Assembly (NCBI RefSeq): GCF_036421855.1
Contig: NZ_JAZGOK010000001.1
Length of the DNA: 64,000 bases
Origin: Georgenia_B sunbinii
Lineage (GTDB): Bacteria > Actinomycetota > Actinomycetes > Actinomycetales > Actinomycetaceae
Direction: 5' to 3' (one strand)
Shown: piece by piece, positions 26,924-34,805 of the stretch
Layout of the letters: each line of letters begins with the position of its first letter
Position numbering within the stretch: the first letter of the stretch is position 1
The notes under the pieces: model-generated
What the model was told of the DNA's origin: nothing
The model's database searches: none
What the model saw: only the letters and a program-made list of their open reading frames with translations
Position numbers and translations under genes: made by a program

Positions 26924-26984
26924 CGCTCGCCTCGCGGTCGGGGGTGGTCAGTGGTCACGGCTGGACAATCTATCGCCACCCCGG

Positions 26985-28739
26985 TCACTCCGCCCCCAGC
27001 GGGTAGTGCGAGGCCTCGGTGCCCGACGGCGGGATGCCCAGGTGCTGCATGGTGAAGCCGGCGATGTCACGGAACACCGGGGCGACCATGATCCCCGAGG
27101 ACACTTGACGGCTGGGGTGGTAGACGACGATGCCGATGGCGACCTGCGGGTCGTCCGCCGGTGCGACGCCGACGAAGTTCGCCACCGTCTCGGTGAGGCG
27201 GCCGTTCTCGTCCGGCACCTGGGCGGTACCGGTCTTGCCGGCGAGCCGGTAGCCGTCAAGCTGGCCCAGCACACCGTTGCCGTCGTCGGAGACGACGCTC
27301 TCCATCATCCGCACCATCTGGTCGGCGGTGTCCTCGGAGACCACCCGGACGCCCTCGGGCCGCTCCGCCTCGTGGAACCGGCCACCGGAGTCGGTGACGC
27401 CGTCGATCAGCCGTGGCGGCACCCGGACGCCGTCGTTGCCGAGGGTGGCGGCCACGCCGGTGTTCTGCAGCAGGTTGACGGCCATGCCCTGGCCGAACAT
27501 CGTGGTGTAGCGCTGCCGGCCGTCCCACTCCTCGGGCGGCTCGAGGATGCCGGCGGTCTCACCGGCCAGCTCGACCCCGGTGCGCTGCCCCAGGCCGAAG
27601 GCCCGGAAGTACTCGTAGCGCTCCTCGTCGGAGATGAGGTCGCCGATCATCACGGTGCCGGTGTTGGAGGAGGTGGCGAGGATGCCGGTGACGGTCCGCT
27701 CCTCGGTGGCGTGCGGGTCGGCGTCGGAGAAGGTCTGGCCCGACGGCGTGGTGAACCGGTCGGGGGTGGTGAACATCGTCGTCGGGGTGACCGCCCCGGC
27801 GTCGAGGGCCGCCGCCAAGGTCGCCAGCTTGCCGGTGGAACCGGGCTCGTAGGCGGCCTGGACCGCGCGCGAGCCGCGCGCCTCGGGCGGCGTCTCCTGG
27901 TAGCTGCCCGGGTCGACCGACCCGCTGTCGGCGACGGCGAGCAGCCGACCGGTGCCGATCTCCTCGACGACGATGGCGCCCCACTCGGCGCCATACTCGG
28001 CGACGGTCTCCTCGATGATCTCCAGCGCGCGGAAGTTGATGTCGCGGTCGATCGTCGTGTGCACGGTGTCGCCCGGCTCCGCGGGGGTGGTCTCGCGCAG
28101 CCCGGTGGGGATGGACTGCCCGGTGCGGCCGATCTCCACGACGCTGCTGCCGGGGATCCCGTGGAGCTGCTCGTCGTAGCGCAGCTCGAGGCCGGCCAGC
28201 CCCTCACTGTCGCGCCCGACGTAGCCGAGGACGTTGCCCGCGGTGGTGCCGTTGGGGTAGATCCGCTCGGCGGTGACCTCGGGCTCGATGATGCCGCGCA
28301 GCCCGAGCGCGTCGACCTCGCGCCACTCCTGCGGGGTCAGGCCCCGGGCGATGTAGACGAAGGTGGAGTCGCCGATCATCTCGGCGCCCAGCTCGGCGGC
28401 GTCGCGGCCGAGCACGGGGGCGAGCAGCGCCGCCGCCGCGACCGCGCCCTGCTTCTCCTCGCCGTCGATCTCGGCGGTGAAGTCCCGCACCTTCACCTGG
28501 TTGACGCCGACGTTGTAGCGCTGCACCGAGGTGGCGAGCACCTCGCCGTTGGCGTCGAGGATCTCACCGCGCGGTGCCTCGATGGTCGAGTGCGAGAGCC
28601 TGCTGCTGAGCGCGTCCTCGGCCAGCCGCGGCCCTTCGAGCGCCTGGACGTAGACGAGCCGGCCGGCGAAGACGAGGACGACGGTGAGGATCACCGTGAG
28701 CACGGCCCCCTGCCGGCGGACCGGCAACCGCGGGGTCAC
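26985..28739 (-). CDS. ftsI: Septal penicillin-binding protein (transpeptidase) FtsI
   Basis: The product has 584 residues. One N-terminal membrane anchor (~11-30) is followed by the pedestal domain with IEAPRGEILDANGEVLATS. The transpeptidase motifs are S301-T-G-K304 in YEPGSTGKLATL, SSN at 356-358 and KTG at 500-502 (AGKTGTAQ). It cross-links septal peptidoglycan with FtsW. The GTG at 28739 overlaps the ftsL stop (GTGA). Confidence 0.96.
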   Translation of the reverse strand: MTPRLPVRRQGAVLTVILTVVLVFAGRLVYVQALEGPRLAEDALSSRLSHSTIEAPRGEILDANGEVLATSVQRYNVGVNQVKVRDFTAEIDGEEKQGAVAAAALLAPVLGRDAAELGAEMIGDSTFVYIARGLTPQEWREVDALGLRGIIEPEVTAERIYPNGTTAGNVLGYVGRDSEGLAGLELRYDEQLHGIPGSSVVEIGRTGQSIPTGLRETTPAEPGDTVHTTIDRDINFRALEIIEETVAEYGAEWGAIVVEEIGTGRLLAVADSGSVDPGSYQETPPEARGSRAVQAAYEPGSTGKLATLAAALDAGAVTPTTMFTTPDRFTTPSGQTFSDADPHATEERTVTGILATSSNTGTVMIGDLISDEERYEYFRAFGLGQRTGVELAGETAGILEPPEEWDGRQRYTTMFGQGMAVNLLQNTGVAATLGNDGVRVPPRLIDGVTDSGGRFHEAERPEGVRVVSEDTADQMVRMMESVVSDDGNGVLGQLDGYRLAGKTGTAQVPDENGRLTETVANFVGVAPADDPQVAIGIVVYHPSRQVSSGIMVAPVFRDIAGFTMQHLGIPPSGTEASHYPLGAE

Positions 28740-29122
28740 TCCGTCTCCTCGCTGCCACCGACGATCTCGCCGTCGGCCAACGAGATGTACCCGATGCCCT
28801 CCGCCGGCGCCATGCCCAGCGCAGCGGCACGACGCTGCAGGTGTGCCGGCGAGCCGGCCTCCTCCACCTGCTGGACGAGCGAGACGCCGGCCTCCGTGAT
28901 CCGGTTGAGCTCGCGCTGCGAGTCGTGGATCTCGTAGGCGGTGACCGCCATGTGGGTGTTGATGATCAGCGCCCCGACGAGGGAGCCGAGGAGGATCGCA
29001 GCGCACAGCACGAGGTAGGGCACCAGCGAGCGTGCCGGGGCTGGGTTGCGCACGATGCGCAGCCGAGGGCGCCAGGAGCGCTGCGGCTCCGGTACGGCGG
29101 TGCGGGTGGGCAGTGCACTCAT
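28736..29122 (-). CDS. ftsL: FtsL-like divisome protein
   Basis: The product has 128 residues: a basic cytoplasmic tail, one membrane helix (~33-53) and a short extracytoplasmic coiled coil (HDSQRELNRITEAGVSLVQQVEEA). Sequence identity in this family is low, so the call rests on size, topology and position between rsmH and ftsI. FtsL would bridge FtsQ/FtsB-type proteins and FtsWI. The ATG overlaps the rsmH stop (ATGA). Confidence 0.82.
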   Translation of the reverse strand: MSALPTRTAVPEPQRSWRPRLRIVRNPAPARSLVPYLVLCAAILLGSLVGALIINTHMAVTAYEIHDSQRELNRITEAGVSLVQQVEEAGSPAHLQRRAAALGMAPAEGIGYISLADGEIVGGSEETE

Positions 29123-30159
29123 GCGGCTCTCCTCGTCTCGGTTCGCATGTGGTCGGGGGTCGGGCGGAGCCGTTCGGCGGCTCTCAGCCGCACCGACGTG
29201 GCTCGCGGGTTGGCGGCGCGCTCGGCGTCGTCAGCCTCTTCCGCGCCACGGGTGAGCTGGCGCAGGTAGGGCCGGTGGCTGACCGGCTCCACCGGCAAGC
29301 CGTGCGGCGCGGAGGAGGTGGCGCCGCGAGCCAGCGCCCGCTTGACGGCCCGGTCCTCCAGCGAGTGGTAGGACATCACCACGATCCGCCCCGTCACGGC
29401 GAGCGACTCGATCGCCCGGGGCAGCGCGTCGTGGAGCACGGTGAGCTCGTCGTTGACCGCGATCCGCAGTGCCTGGAAGGTGCGCTTGGCCGGGTTGCCG
29501 CCGGTGCGGCGGGTGGCCGCGGGGATCGCCGCGCGCACGATCTCGACGAGGTCCCCGGTGCGGGTGACCGGCCGCTCGGCGCGGCGCCGGACGATCGCGT
29601 CGGCGACCCGGCCGGCGAACCGCTCCTCGCCGTACTCGCGCAGGATGCGGCGCAGCTCGCCGGTCGAGGCGGTGGCGAGCAGCTCGGCGGCACTGGTGCC
29701 GGTCGTGGCATCCATCCGCATGTCGAGCTCGGCGTCGTGGGCGTAGGCGAAGCCCCGGTCGGCCTCGTCGAGCTGCAGCGAGGACACCCCGAGGTCCATG
29801 AGGATGCCGGCGACCGCGCCGCCGGCGTGCTCGGCGACGACGAGGTCGATGGCGTCGTACACCGCCTGCACCGCGGTGAACCGGTCACCGAACGGGGCAA
29901 GCCGGCGCGACGCCAGCGCGATCGCCTGGGGGTCGCGGTCGATGCCGACCACCCGCAGGCCGGGGAAACGACGCAGCGCAAGCTCGGTGTGACCTCCCAT
30001 GCCGAGCGTGGCGTCGATGAGGACGGCGCCGTCCTCGTCGAGCGCCGGCGCGAGCAGGTCGAGACAACGCTCGGCGAGGACCGGGACATGGCGGGCCGCG
30101 GCGTCGCCACGGCTCGCGTCGTCGGGTGCCTCGTCATGCGTCGACGGTCCTGCCGTCAT
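29119..30159 (-). CDS. rsmH: 16S rRNA (cytosine1402-N4)-methyltransferase
   Basis: The product has 346 residues. The ATG at 30159 has an AGGAGGTGAGG site just upstream; longer in-frame starts are less convincing. Family motifs are HVPVLAERCLDLL, LIDATLGMGGHTELAL, GILMDLGVSSLQLDEADRGF and RIVVMSYHSLEDRAVKRAL. RsmH (MraW) methylates C1402 of 16S rRNA with SAM in the ribosomal P site. It is the second gene of the dcw operon. The 192-nt gap to mraZ contains only short imperfect inverted repeats. Confidence 0.96.
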   Translation of the reverse strand: MTAGPSTHDEAPDDASRGDAAARHVPVLAERCLDLLAPALDEDGAVLIDATLGMGGHTELALRRFPGLRVVGIDRDPQAIALASRRLAPFGDRFTAVQAVYDAIDLVVAEHAGGAVAGILMDLGVSSLQLDEADRGFAYAHDAELDMRMDATTGTSAAELLATASTGELRRILREYGEERFAGRVADAIVRRRAERPVTRTGDLVEIVRAAIPAATRRTGGNPAKRTFQALRIAVNDELTVLHDALPRAIESLAVTGRIVVMSYHSLEDRAVKRALARGATSSAPHGLPVEPVSHRPYLRQLTRGAEEADDAERAANPRATSVRLRAAERLRPTPDHMRTETRRAA

Positions 30160-30351
30160 GGTCCTCACCTCCTCGCCTACGGTTCGTTCGGTCGTCGCTC
30201 TGGGCCCGGTGGGCTGCGAGGTAGCTGGTCGGGGGCCCTCCACCACCCGACCAGGACTCCCCCCGTCTGACTCTGGCGCCGGGGAAGTGCGTCAGAGTCG
30301 CGGTGGGAGACCTCGCCGTGCGGGGGACGGTGCGTCCGGCCCGGGCGTTCC

Positions 30352-30783
30352 TCAGAGGATTCCGGGGACCACCTCCTCGGCGATCTCGGCGAAGGCGTCC
30401 TCGGACGCGGTGATGTAGGCGTCCCAGGCCGCCGCGTCCCAGATCTCTGCGCGGCTGCCGTGGCCGATGACGGCCAGGTCCCGCTCGAGCCCGGCGTAGG
30501 TCCGCAGTGCCGGCGGGATGGTGATCCGGCCCTGCTTGTCGGGGACCTCGTCGGTGGCGCCGGAGAGCAGGATGCGGGAGAAGTCCCGGGCTCGGCGGTC
30601 GGTCATCGGCGCCTGGCGGAGCTTGTCGTGGACCTCCTCGAACTCGCGCATCGGGTAGATCGTCAGGCAGCGCTCCTGGCCCTTGGTCAGCACCAGGCCG
30701 CCGGCGAGCTGGTCGCGGAACTTGGCGGGCAGGATGACGCGCCCCTTGTCGTCCAGGCGCGGCGAGTAGGTGCCGAGGAACAC
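30352..30783 (-). CDS. mraZ: Transcriptional regulator MraZ
   Basis: The product has 143 residues with two SpoVT/AbrB-type repeats: FLGTYSPRLDDKGRVILPAKFRDQL at the start, and ATDEVPDKQGRITIPPALRTYAGL in the second half. MraZ forms a ring that binds repeated TGGNN boxes upstream of its own gene and controls the dcw cluster. Those boxes are present here. The start is a GTG at 30783 with GAAGGGGG about 9 nt upstream. Confidence 0.97.
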   Translation of the reverse strand: MFLGTYSPRLDDKGRVILPAKFRDQLAGGLVLTKGQERCLTIYPMREFEEVHDKLRQAPMTDRRARDFSRILLSGATDEVPDKQGRITIPPALRTYAGLERDLAVIGHGSRAEIWDAAAWDAYITASEDAFAEIAEEVVPGIL

Positions 30784-30803
30784 GGCCCCACCCCCTTCGC
30801 ATC

Positions 30804-30858
30804 ACCCACCGACCTCCAACGACCTCCAACGACCTCCACATTACTCCACTTCCCTCCC
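30804..30858 (-). promoter_or_regulatory. MraZ operator: TGGNN boxes at exact 10-bp spacing
   Basis: On the minus strand four TGGAG boxes (30844-30848, 30834-30838, 30824-30828, 30814-30818) and one TGGGT (30804-30808) follow each other every 10 bp with 5-nt spacers. A weaker GGGAG at 30854-30858 extends the series. This matches the known MraZ recognition pattern of TGGGN-type repeats separated by five bases. The boxes overlap the -10 element and spacer of the mraZ promoter, consistent with autorepression. Confidence 0.88.
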
Positions 30859-30865
30859 CCGTCAA
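30838..30865 (-). promoter_or_regulatory. Candidate mraZ / dcw promoter
   Basis: On the minus strand TTGACG (30860-30865) and TAATGT (30838-30843) are separated by 16 nt, a good housekeeping-sigma promoter. It would start transcription about 50 nt before the mraZ GTG and drive the dcw operon. The MraZ boxes lie within and just downstream of it. Confidence 0.65.
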
Positions 30866-31020
30866 CGCGAAACTGGTGCGTGATCGCGTCATTCCTGACC
30901 ATCGCCGCAGGTCAGCATGGTGGGTGGGAGTGGAGCAGAAGTTCACAGAAAGGTCCGCTGGGCGTGTCTGTCCGGGCGTGGCGGGCCGCTCGACGGCACG
31001 CGCCCCCCGGGAATGCCGCC

Positions 31021-31040
31021 GCTCCACGACCTCGTGGAGC
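31021..31040. repeat. 20-bp perfect palindrome in the mraZ upstream gap
   Basis: GCTCCACGACCTCGTGGAGC is a perfect 20-bp inverted repeat. Two TGGAG boxes on the + strand at 31035-31039 and 31045-31049 have the same 10-bp spacing as the MraZ sites. Apart from this, no gene or clear signal is visible from 30866 to 31070. Confidence 0.6.
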
Positions 31041-31070
31041 GAAGTGGAGGAGCGACCAGCCCATGTCAGC

Positions 31071-31178
31071 GACAGCAGACTTGTCACCGACAGCAGACTT
31101 GTCCCCGACAGCAGGCTTGTCCCCCACAGCAGACTTGTCAGCGACAGCAGGCTTGTCCCCGACGACAGATCTGTCTCC
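31071..31178. repeat. 18-bp tandem repeat array C (6 units)
   Basis: Six tandem 18-bp units in the same orientation as array A, GACAGCAGACTTGTCACC and variants with CCCC or CAGC ends. The sixth unit (31161-31178) is degenerate (GACGACAGATCTGTCTCC). The array lies 31 nt upstream of the cytidine deaminase remnant and faces array D across it. Confidence 0.93.
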
Positions 31179-31208
31179 AGACGTCGGAAGATGCCATGAG
31201 CACCTGGC

Positions 31209-31397
31209 GTGAGCGGGCGACCAGAGAACCGAGCGCGCCCGACCCGCTACCCGGCAGGCACGCCGGTGCTCGTCGGCGACGATCGCACCGTCACCTGCGG
31301 CAACATCGAGAATGCCTCTTCCGGCGTCACGCTGTGCGCAACGTGCGGGCTGATGTCTCAGCTGCACTCGGGCCGGCAGCCGGTCGCTTGTTCAGGT
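31209..31397 (+). pseudogene. Decayed cytidine deaminase fragment
   Basis: Translation from 31209 gives RYPAGTPVLVGDDRTVT then CGNIENASSGVTLCATCGLMSQLHSG, similarity spanning about 31248-31397. Actinobacterial cytidine deaminases have the order YPVGAA, VVTGCNVENA, then YGLTLCAECGLVSALH at this point. The catalytic glutamate of the C-A-E zinc motif is replaced by threonine (CAT), and the N-terminal helix and second zinc motif (PCxxC) are missing. The piece therefore looks like a non-functional remnant. It sits between the inverted repeat arrays C and D. No expression signals are evident. Confidence 0.62.
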
Positions 31398-31536
31398 GCC
31401 CAGCGGAACCGTCCCGACGCCCGACGTCCTCCCGGGGCCTTCGACCCGACCCATCAAGACCCTCCGTGGCAGCCCACGGCCGTGGGCAGTCGTCCGTCGT
31501 GCGCACGCACCCGGCTTCAGCGCCGGGAGCCTCCGC

Positions 31537-31662
31537 GGACAAGCCCGCTCTCGCTGACAAGTCTGCTGTCGCGGACAAGTCTGCTCTCGCGGACAAGCCC
31601 GCTCTCGCTGACAAGTCTGCTGTCGCGGACAAGTCGGCTGTCGGGGACAAGTCTGCTCTCGG
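31537..31662. repeat. 18-bp tandem repeat array D (7 units)
   Basis: Seven tandem 18-bp units in the orientation of array B, such as GGACAAGTCTGCTGTCGC and GGACAAGCCCGCTCTCGC. Units 1-3 and 4-6 are similar, suggesting a duplicated three-unit block. The array ends 46 nt beyond the DUF3040 stop codon and is inverted relative to array C 358 bp away. Confidence 0.93.
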
Positions 31663-31708
31663 GGATGGGGGGCGGGCGTCGTTGGCGGTGCGGGGTCGAA
31701 CCAGCGGC

Positions 31709-32098
31709 TCAGTGACCGCGGTTGTCGCGCCGCTTGTCCCAGCGGTCCTCGAGACGCTGCATGAAGCCGGCCGATCCGCCGTTGCTGCTCTTGGACCTGG
31801 CCTTGGCCGGCTGCGCAGCCGGCGGCGCGGCCGCCGTGGCCGACTTCTGCTTGGAGATCGCGAGCATGACCCCACCGAGCATGGCGACGAACCCGAGGAC
31901 ACCCAGCCACACCAGCGAGGTGGCGACCCCGGCGACGAGCAACGTCAGCCCGAGGGCGACCAGCAGGGTACCGATCGTCAGCCGCCGCACCGAGTAGCGG
32001 GACTCCGAGGCCAACGAGCTGGCGAACCGAGGGTCGTCGGTGCGAAGCTGCTGCTCCATCTGGTGGAGTACGCGCTGCTCATACTCAGAGAGAGGCAT
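31709..32098 (-). CDS. DUF3040 membrane protein
   Basis: The product has 129 residues. The N-terminal MPLSEYEQRVLHQMEQQLRTDDPRFASSL is the DUF3040 signature. Two membrane segments follow (~41-57 and ~62-80), then a basic, disordered tail. Function is unknown, but the gene is regularly found near mraZ and dinB in actinobacteria, as here. The ATG is at 32098. Confidence 0.9.
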   Translation of the reverse strand: MPLSEYEQRVLHQMEQQLRTDDPRFASSLASESRYSVRRLTIGTLLVALGLTLLVAGVATSLVWLGVLGFVAMLGGVMLAISKQKSATAAAPPAAQPAKARSKSSNGGSAGFMQRLEDRWDKRRDNRGH

Positions 32099-32152
32099 CG
32101 GTCCTCCGCATTCAATGTTCCGGTGAGTGCCGACGAGGCACGTACCAGCAGT

Positions 32153-33430
32153 CTAGTTCGCTCTTGGCCCGGGCGAAAGCCGACCGTCACCCTCGTCGCG
32201 CGCGGTCGCTGCCGGACCCTCGGCAGTGCCGTCGAGCAGTGCCGCCGGCCGCAGCGCGCCGGTCCCGAACCGCTGCCGCACGGCGTCCATCGCCGACTCC
32301 GCCTCGCGTCGCTGGTCGCCACCGCCGAGCTGCAGCTGGACGCCGTCGCTGCCGGCCACAAGGTTCTCGGCCCGCACCCCGAGCAGCCGCACCCCGCTCG
32401 GCGGGATGTCCACCCGGTCGAGCAGCTCGCGGGCGACGGTGAACACGTCGTGGGCGACGTCGGTCGCGTCGACGCCGCGAGAGCGGCTGATGGTCCGGAA
32501 GTCGGCGAACCGCACCTTGATGGCCACCGTCCGGGTGAGCATGCTGCGGCTGCGCAACCGGGCCGCGACCCGGTGCGACTGGTCGAGGAGCACGGACTCG
32601 AGGCCGGTGCGCTCGGTGAGGTCGACGGCGAAGGTCGTCTCGTGCCCGACCGACTTCTCCACGCGGGTGACCTCGACCCGGCGGGGGTCGATGCCGTTGG
32701 CGAGCTCGTGCAGCCGCTGACCGGACGCCACCCCGACCATCCGGTGCAGCGAGCGCACCGGCAGCGCCGCCAGCTCGGCCACCGTGTCCACCCCGAAGCC
32801 GCGCAGCCGGTCACGGGTCTTGTCACCCACCCCCCACAGTGCGCCGACCGGCAGCGAGTGGAGGAACGGCACGGTCGCCTCGCGCGGGACGAGGAGCAGC
32901 CCGTCGGGCTTGGCATGGCCGGAGGCGAGCTTGGCGACGAACTTCGTCGCCGCCACCCCGACCGATGCCGGGATGCCGAGCTCACGGTGCACCCGCTCGC
33001 GGACCTGCTGCGCGATGCGCACCGGCGTGCCGAGCCGGCGCCGGGCACCGGACACGTCGAGGAACGCCTCGTCGATGCTCACCTGCTCGACGACGGGGGT
33101 GACGTCACCGAGGATCCGCATGACGTGCCGTGACGCCTGGGAGTAGCGCTCGTGGTGCGGCGGCAGCACCACCGCCTGCGGGCACAGCGCGCGGGCCCGC
33201 GACACCGGCATCGCCGAGTGCACCCCGAAGGCCCTGGCCTCGTACGTCGCCGAGAGCACCACACCACGCTGGTCGCCACCGACGATCACCGGGCGGCCAA
33301 CGAGGTCGGGACGCTCCAGCAGCTCCACGGCCGCGAAGAAGGCGTCCATGTCGACGTGCAGGATCGTGCTGCCCGTGTCGTCGCTGCCCCAGTCGCGGCG
33401 GGCCGCCGGACTGCGCTCGCCCCTGCTCAT
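32153..33430 (-). CDS. dinB: DNA polymerase IV
   Basis: The product has 425 residues and is a Y-family translesion polymerase. Catalytic carboxylates are in ILHVDMDAFFAAVELLERP near residue 25 and in EQVSIDEAFLDVSGARRRLG. The little-finger domain follows with VEKSVGHETTFAVDL. A short C-terminal tail ends the protein; no clear beta-clamp motif could be confirmed. No LexA box was seen before it. It is divergent from the methyltransferase-like gene with only 26 nt between start codons. Confidence 0.95.
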   Translation of the reverse strand: MSRGERSPAARRDWGSDDTGSTILHVDMDAFFAAVELLERPDLVGRPVIVGGDQRGVVLSATYEARAFGVHSAMPVSRARALCPQAVVLPPHHERYSQASRHVMRILGDVTPVVEQVSIDEAFLDVSGARRRLGTPVRIAQQVRERVHRELGIPASVGVAATKFVAKLASGHAKPDGLLLVPREATVPFLHSLPVGALWGVGDKTRDRLRGFGVDTVAELAALPVRSLHRMVGVASGQRLHELANGIDPRRVEVTRVEKSVGHETTFAVDLTERTGLESVLLDQSHRVAARLRSRSMLTRTVAIKVRFADFRTISRSRGVDATDVAHDVFTVARELLDRVDIPPSGVRLLGVRAENLVAGSDGVQLQLGGGDQRREAESAMDAVRQRFGTGALRPAALLDGTAEGPAATARDEGDGRLSPGPRAN

Positions 33431-33456
33431 CTCGGCTCAAGGCTAGCCTGGAGGGC

Positions 33457-34341
33457 ATGTCCCTCCGACCCGCCGGCCGCCGGTCCGGCCGCACCACCCA
33501 CCGATCCCCCGTGGACCTGCCCACCGGGCCGGTCCGCACCAGCACCGGCGTCGTCGAGCTGCTGCGCGACCCCGCCCGCCCGTCGGCCGTCACGGTCTTC
33601 ATCAACGACGCCGAGAGCTCGTACGTCGACCTCGCCGACCCACGTCACCTCGAGTTCGAGTACATGCAGCAGATGTCCGTGGTGATCGAGGCACTCCTCG
33701 CCCCCTCGCCGGCCCCGGTCCGAGCTGTCCACCTCGGTGGCGCCGGCTGCGCACTGGCACGCGCGTGGGACGCGGAACGGCCCGGGTCGGCGCAGCTGGC
33801 GGTGGAGCTCGACGGCGAGCTCGCCCGGCTGGCCCGCAGCTGGTTCACGCTGCCCCGCTCCCCGCGGCTGCGCATCCGGGTGGCCGATGCCCGCGAGGCG
33901 CTGGAGTCACTGACGCCCGGCTCGTGGGACGTCGTCGTCCGCGACGTGTTCGCCGGCATCCAGGTCCCGTCGCACGTGCGCACCGTGGAGGCGGCCCGCG
34001 CCGCCCGCGCCGCGATCAGCGACGACGGCCTGTACCTGGTCAACCTCACCGACCGGCCGCCGCTGCCGCTCGCCCGGGCGGAGGTGGCGACGATGGCCGA
34101 GGTGTTCGAGCACGTCGCCCTCATCGCCGACCCGGCGATCCTGCGCGGCCGGCGCTACGGCAACGTCGTCCTCGTCGGCAGCTCCCGGCCGGTCGAGACG
34201 TCGCGGCTCGACCGGGACCTGCGCGGGCTGCCGCTGCCGGTGCGGCTGATGACCGGGGCCGAGCTCACCGCGTTCGCCGGCACCTACCAGCCGCTGCGCG
34301 ACGAGCTGCTCCAGCCGGCAGCGGACGACGCCGGCGCCTGA
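33457..34341 (+). CDS. Spermidine synthase-like methyltransferase-fold protein
   Basis: The product has 294 residues. The pattern TVFINDAESSYVDLADPRHLEFEYMQQ resembles the N-terminal part of spermidine synthases. The nucleotide-binding motif is AVHLGGAGCALARAW, followed by AVELDGELARLARSWF and SWDVVVRDVFAG. Polyamine-synthase active-site residues are not clearly preserved, so the reaction is uncertain. It may be a SAM-dependent methyltransferase. GGAGGG lies 2 nt before the ATG. A strong terminator follows. Confidence 0.75.
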   Translation: MSLRPAGRRSGRTTHRSPVDLPTGPVRTSTGVVELLRDPARPSAVTVFINDAESSYVDLADPRHLEFEYMQQMSVVIEALLAPSPAPVRAVHLGGAGCALARAWDAERPGSAQLAVELDGELARLARSWFTLPRSPRLRIRVADAREALESLTPGSWDVVVRDVFAGIQVPSHVRTVEAARAARAAISDDGLYLVNLTDRPPLPLARAEVATMAEVFEHVALIADPAILRGRRYGNVVLVGSSRPVETSRLDRDLRGLPLPVRLMTGAELTAFAGTYQPLRDELLQPAADDAGA

Positions 34342-34363
34342 CCGGCTTCCCCGGGTAGCGAAA

Positions 34364-34403
34364 GACCTCGGGCCCGCACCGTTGCCGGTGCGGGCCCGAG
34401 GTC
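34364..34403. terminator. Bidirectional terminator between convergent genes
   Basis: GACCTCGGGCCCGCACCG at 34364-34381 pairs perfectly with 34386-34403 across a TTGC loop, an 18-bp stem. It lies between the stop codons of the spermidine-synthase-like gene and cspA. There is no T tract, as is common for GC-rich terminators. Confidence 0.85.
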
Positions 34404-34415
34404 GATCAGCGAGGA

Positions 34416-34619
34416 TCAGACCGCGCGAACGCTCTCCGCCTGCGGACCCTTGGGGCCCTGCGTGATCTCGAACTCGACGCGCTGCGCCTCCTCGAGGGAG
34501 CGGTAGCCGTCGGAGGCGATGGCCGAGTAGTGGACAAAGACGTCGGCGCCGCCGCCGTCCTGGGCGATGAACCCGTAGCCCTTCTCAGCGTTGAACCACT
34601 TCACGGTTCCCTGTGCCAT
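34416..34619 (-). CDS. cspA: Cold-shock protein
   Basis: The product has 67 residues, a single cold-shock domain. RNP1 is KGYGFIAQ and RNP2 is VFVHYSAI. These proteins bind single-stranded RNA and DNA and act as RNA chaperones. The ATG at 34619 follows GGAAGGAC. The untranslated leader is long and contains a stable hairpin. Confidence 0.97.
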   Translation of the reverse strand: MAQGTVKWFNAEKGYGFIAQDGGGADVFVHYSAIASDGYRSLEEAQRVEFEITQGPKGPQAESVRAV

Positions 34620-34645
34620 GTGCTGTGTCCTTCCGGGGACGTTGT

Positions 34646-34668
34646 GACGCCGGCCGTTTGCCGGCGTC
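34646..34668 (-). promoter_or_regulatory. Hairpin in the cspA 5' leader
   Basis: GACGCCGGC (34646-34654) pairs with GCCGGCGTC (34660-34668) with a 5-nt loop, about 27 nt upstream of the cspA start. Cold-shock mRNAs often have structured leaders that alter translation with temperature, so a regulatory role is plausible but unproven. Confidence 0.5.
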
Positions 34669-34805
34669 GTCGTGCCGCAATGCTTCGTCCCACGTCTTGC
34701 ACAGCCTGGCCGGAGCCAGGGTCATCCGTAAGCGAACTGCAACTGCAACGGCGCAAGTCTGGCACGTCCAGCCGTCGATATCTAGCGCAAACGCGAGACG
34801 AAACG

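Noticed and set aside
30269..30299. Terminator between mraZ and rsmH (GACTCTG/CAGAGTC)
   Set aside because: Only 7 bp with a 17-nt loop; too weak to claim inside an operon.
31209..31715. Functional cytidine deaminase or other 168-residue protein
   Set aside because: The catalytic glutamate and second zinc motif are missing, and the C-terminal part only translates array D.
32098..32152. LexA box before dinB or DUF3040
   Set aside because: No CGAAC-N4-GTTCG-like sequence is present upstream of either gene.
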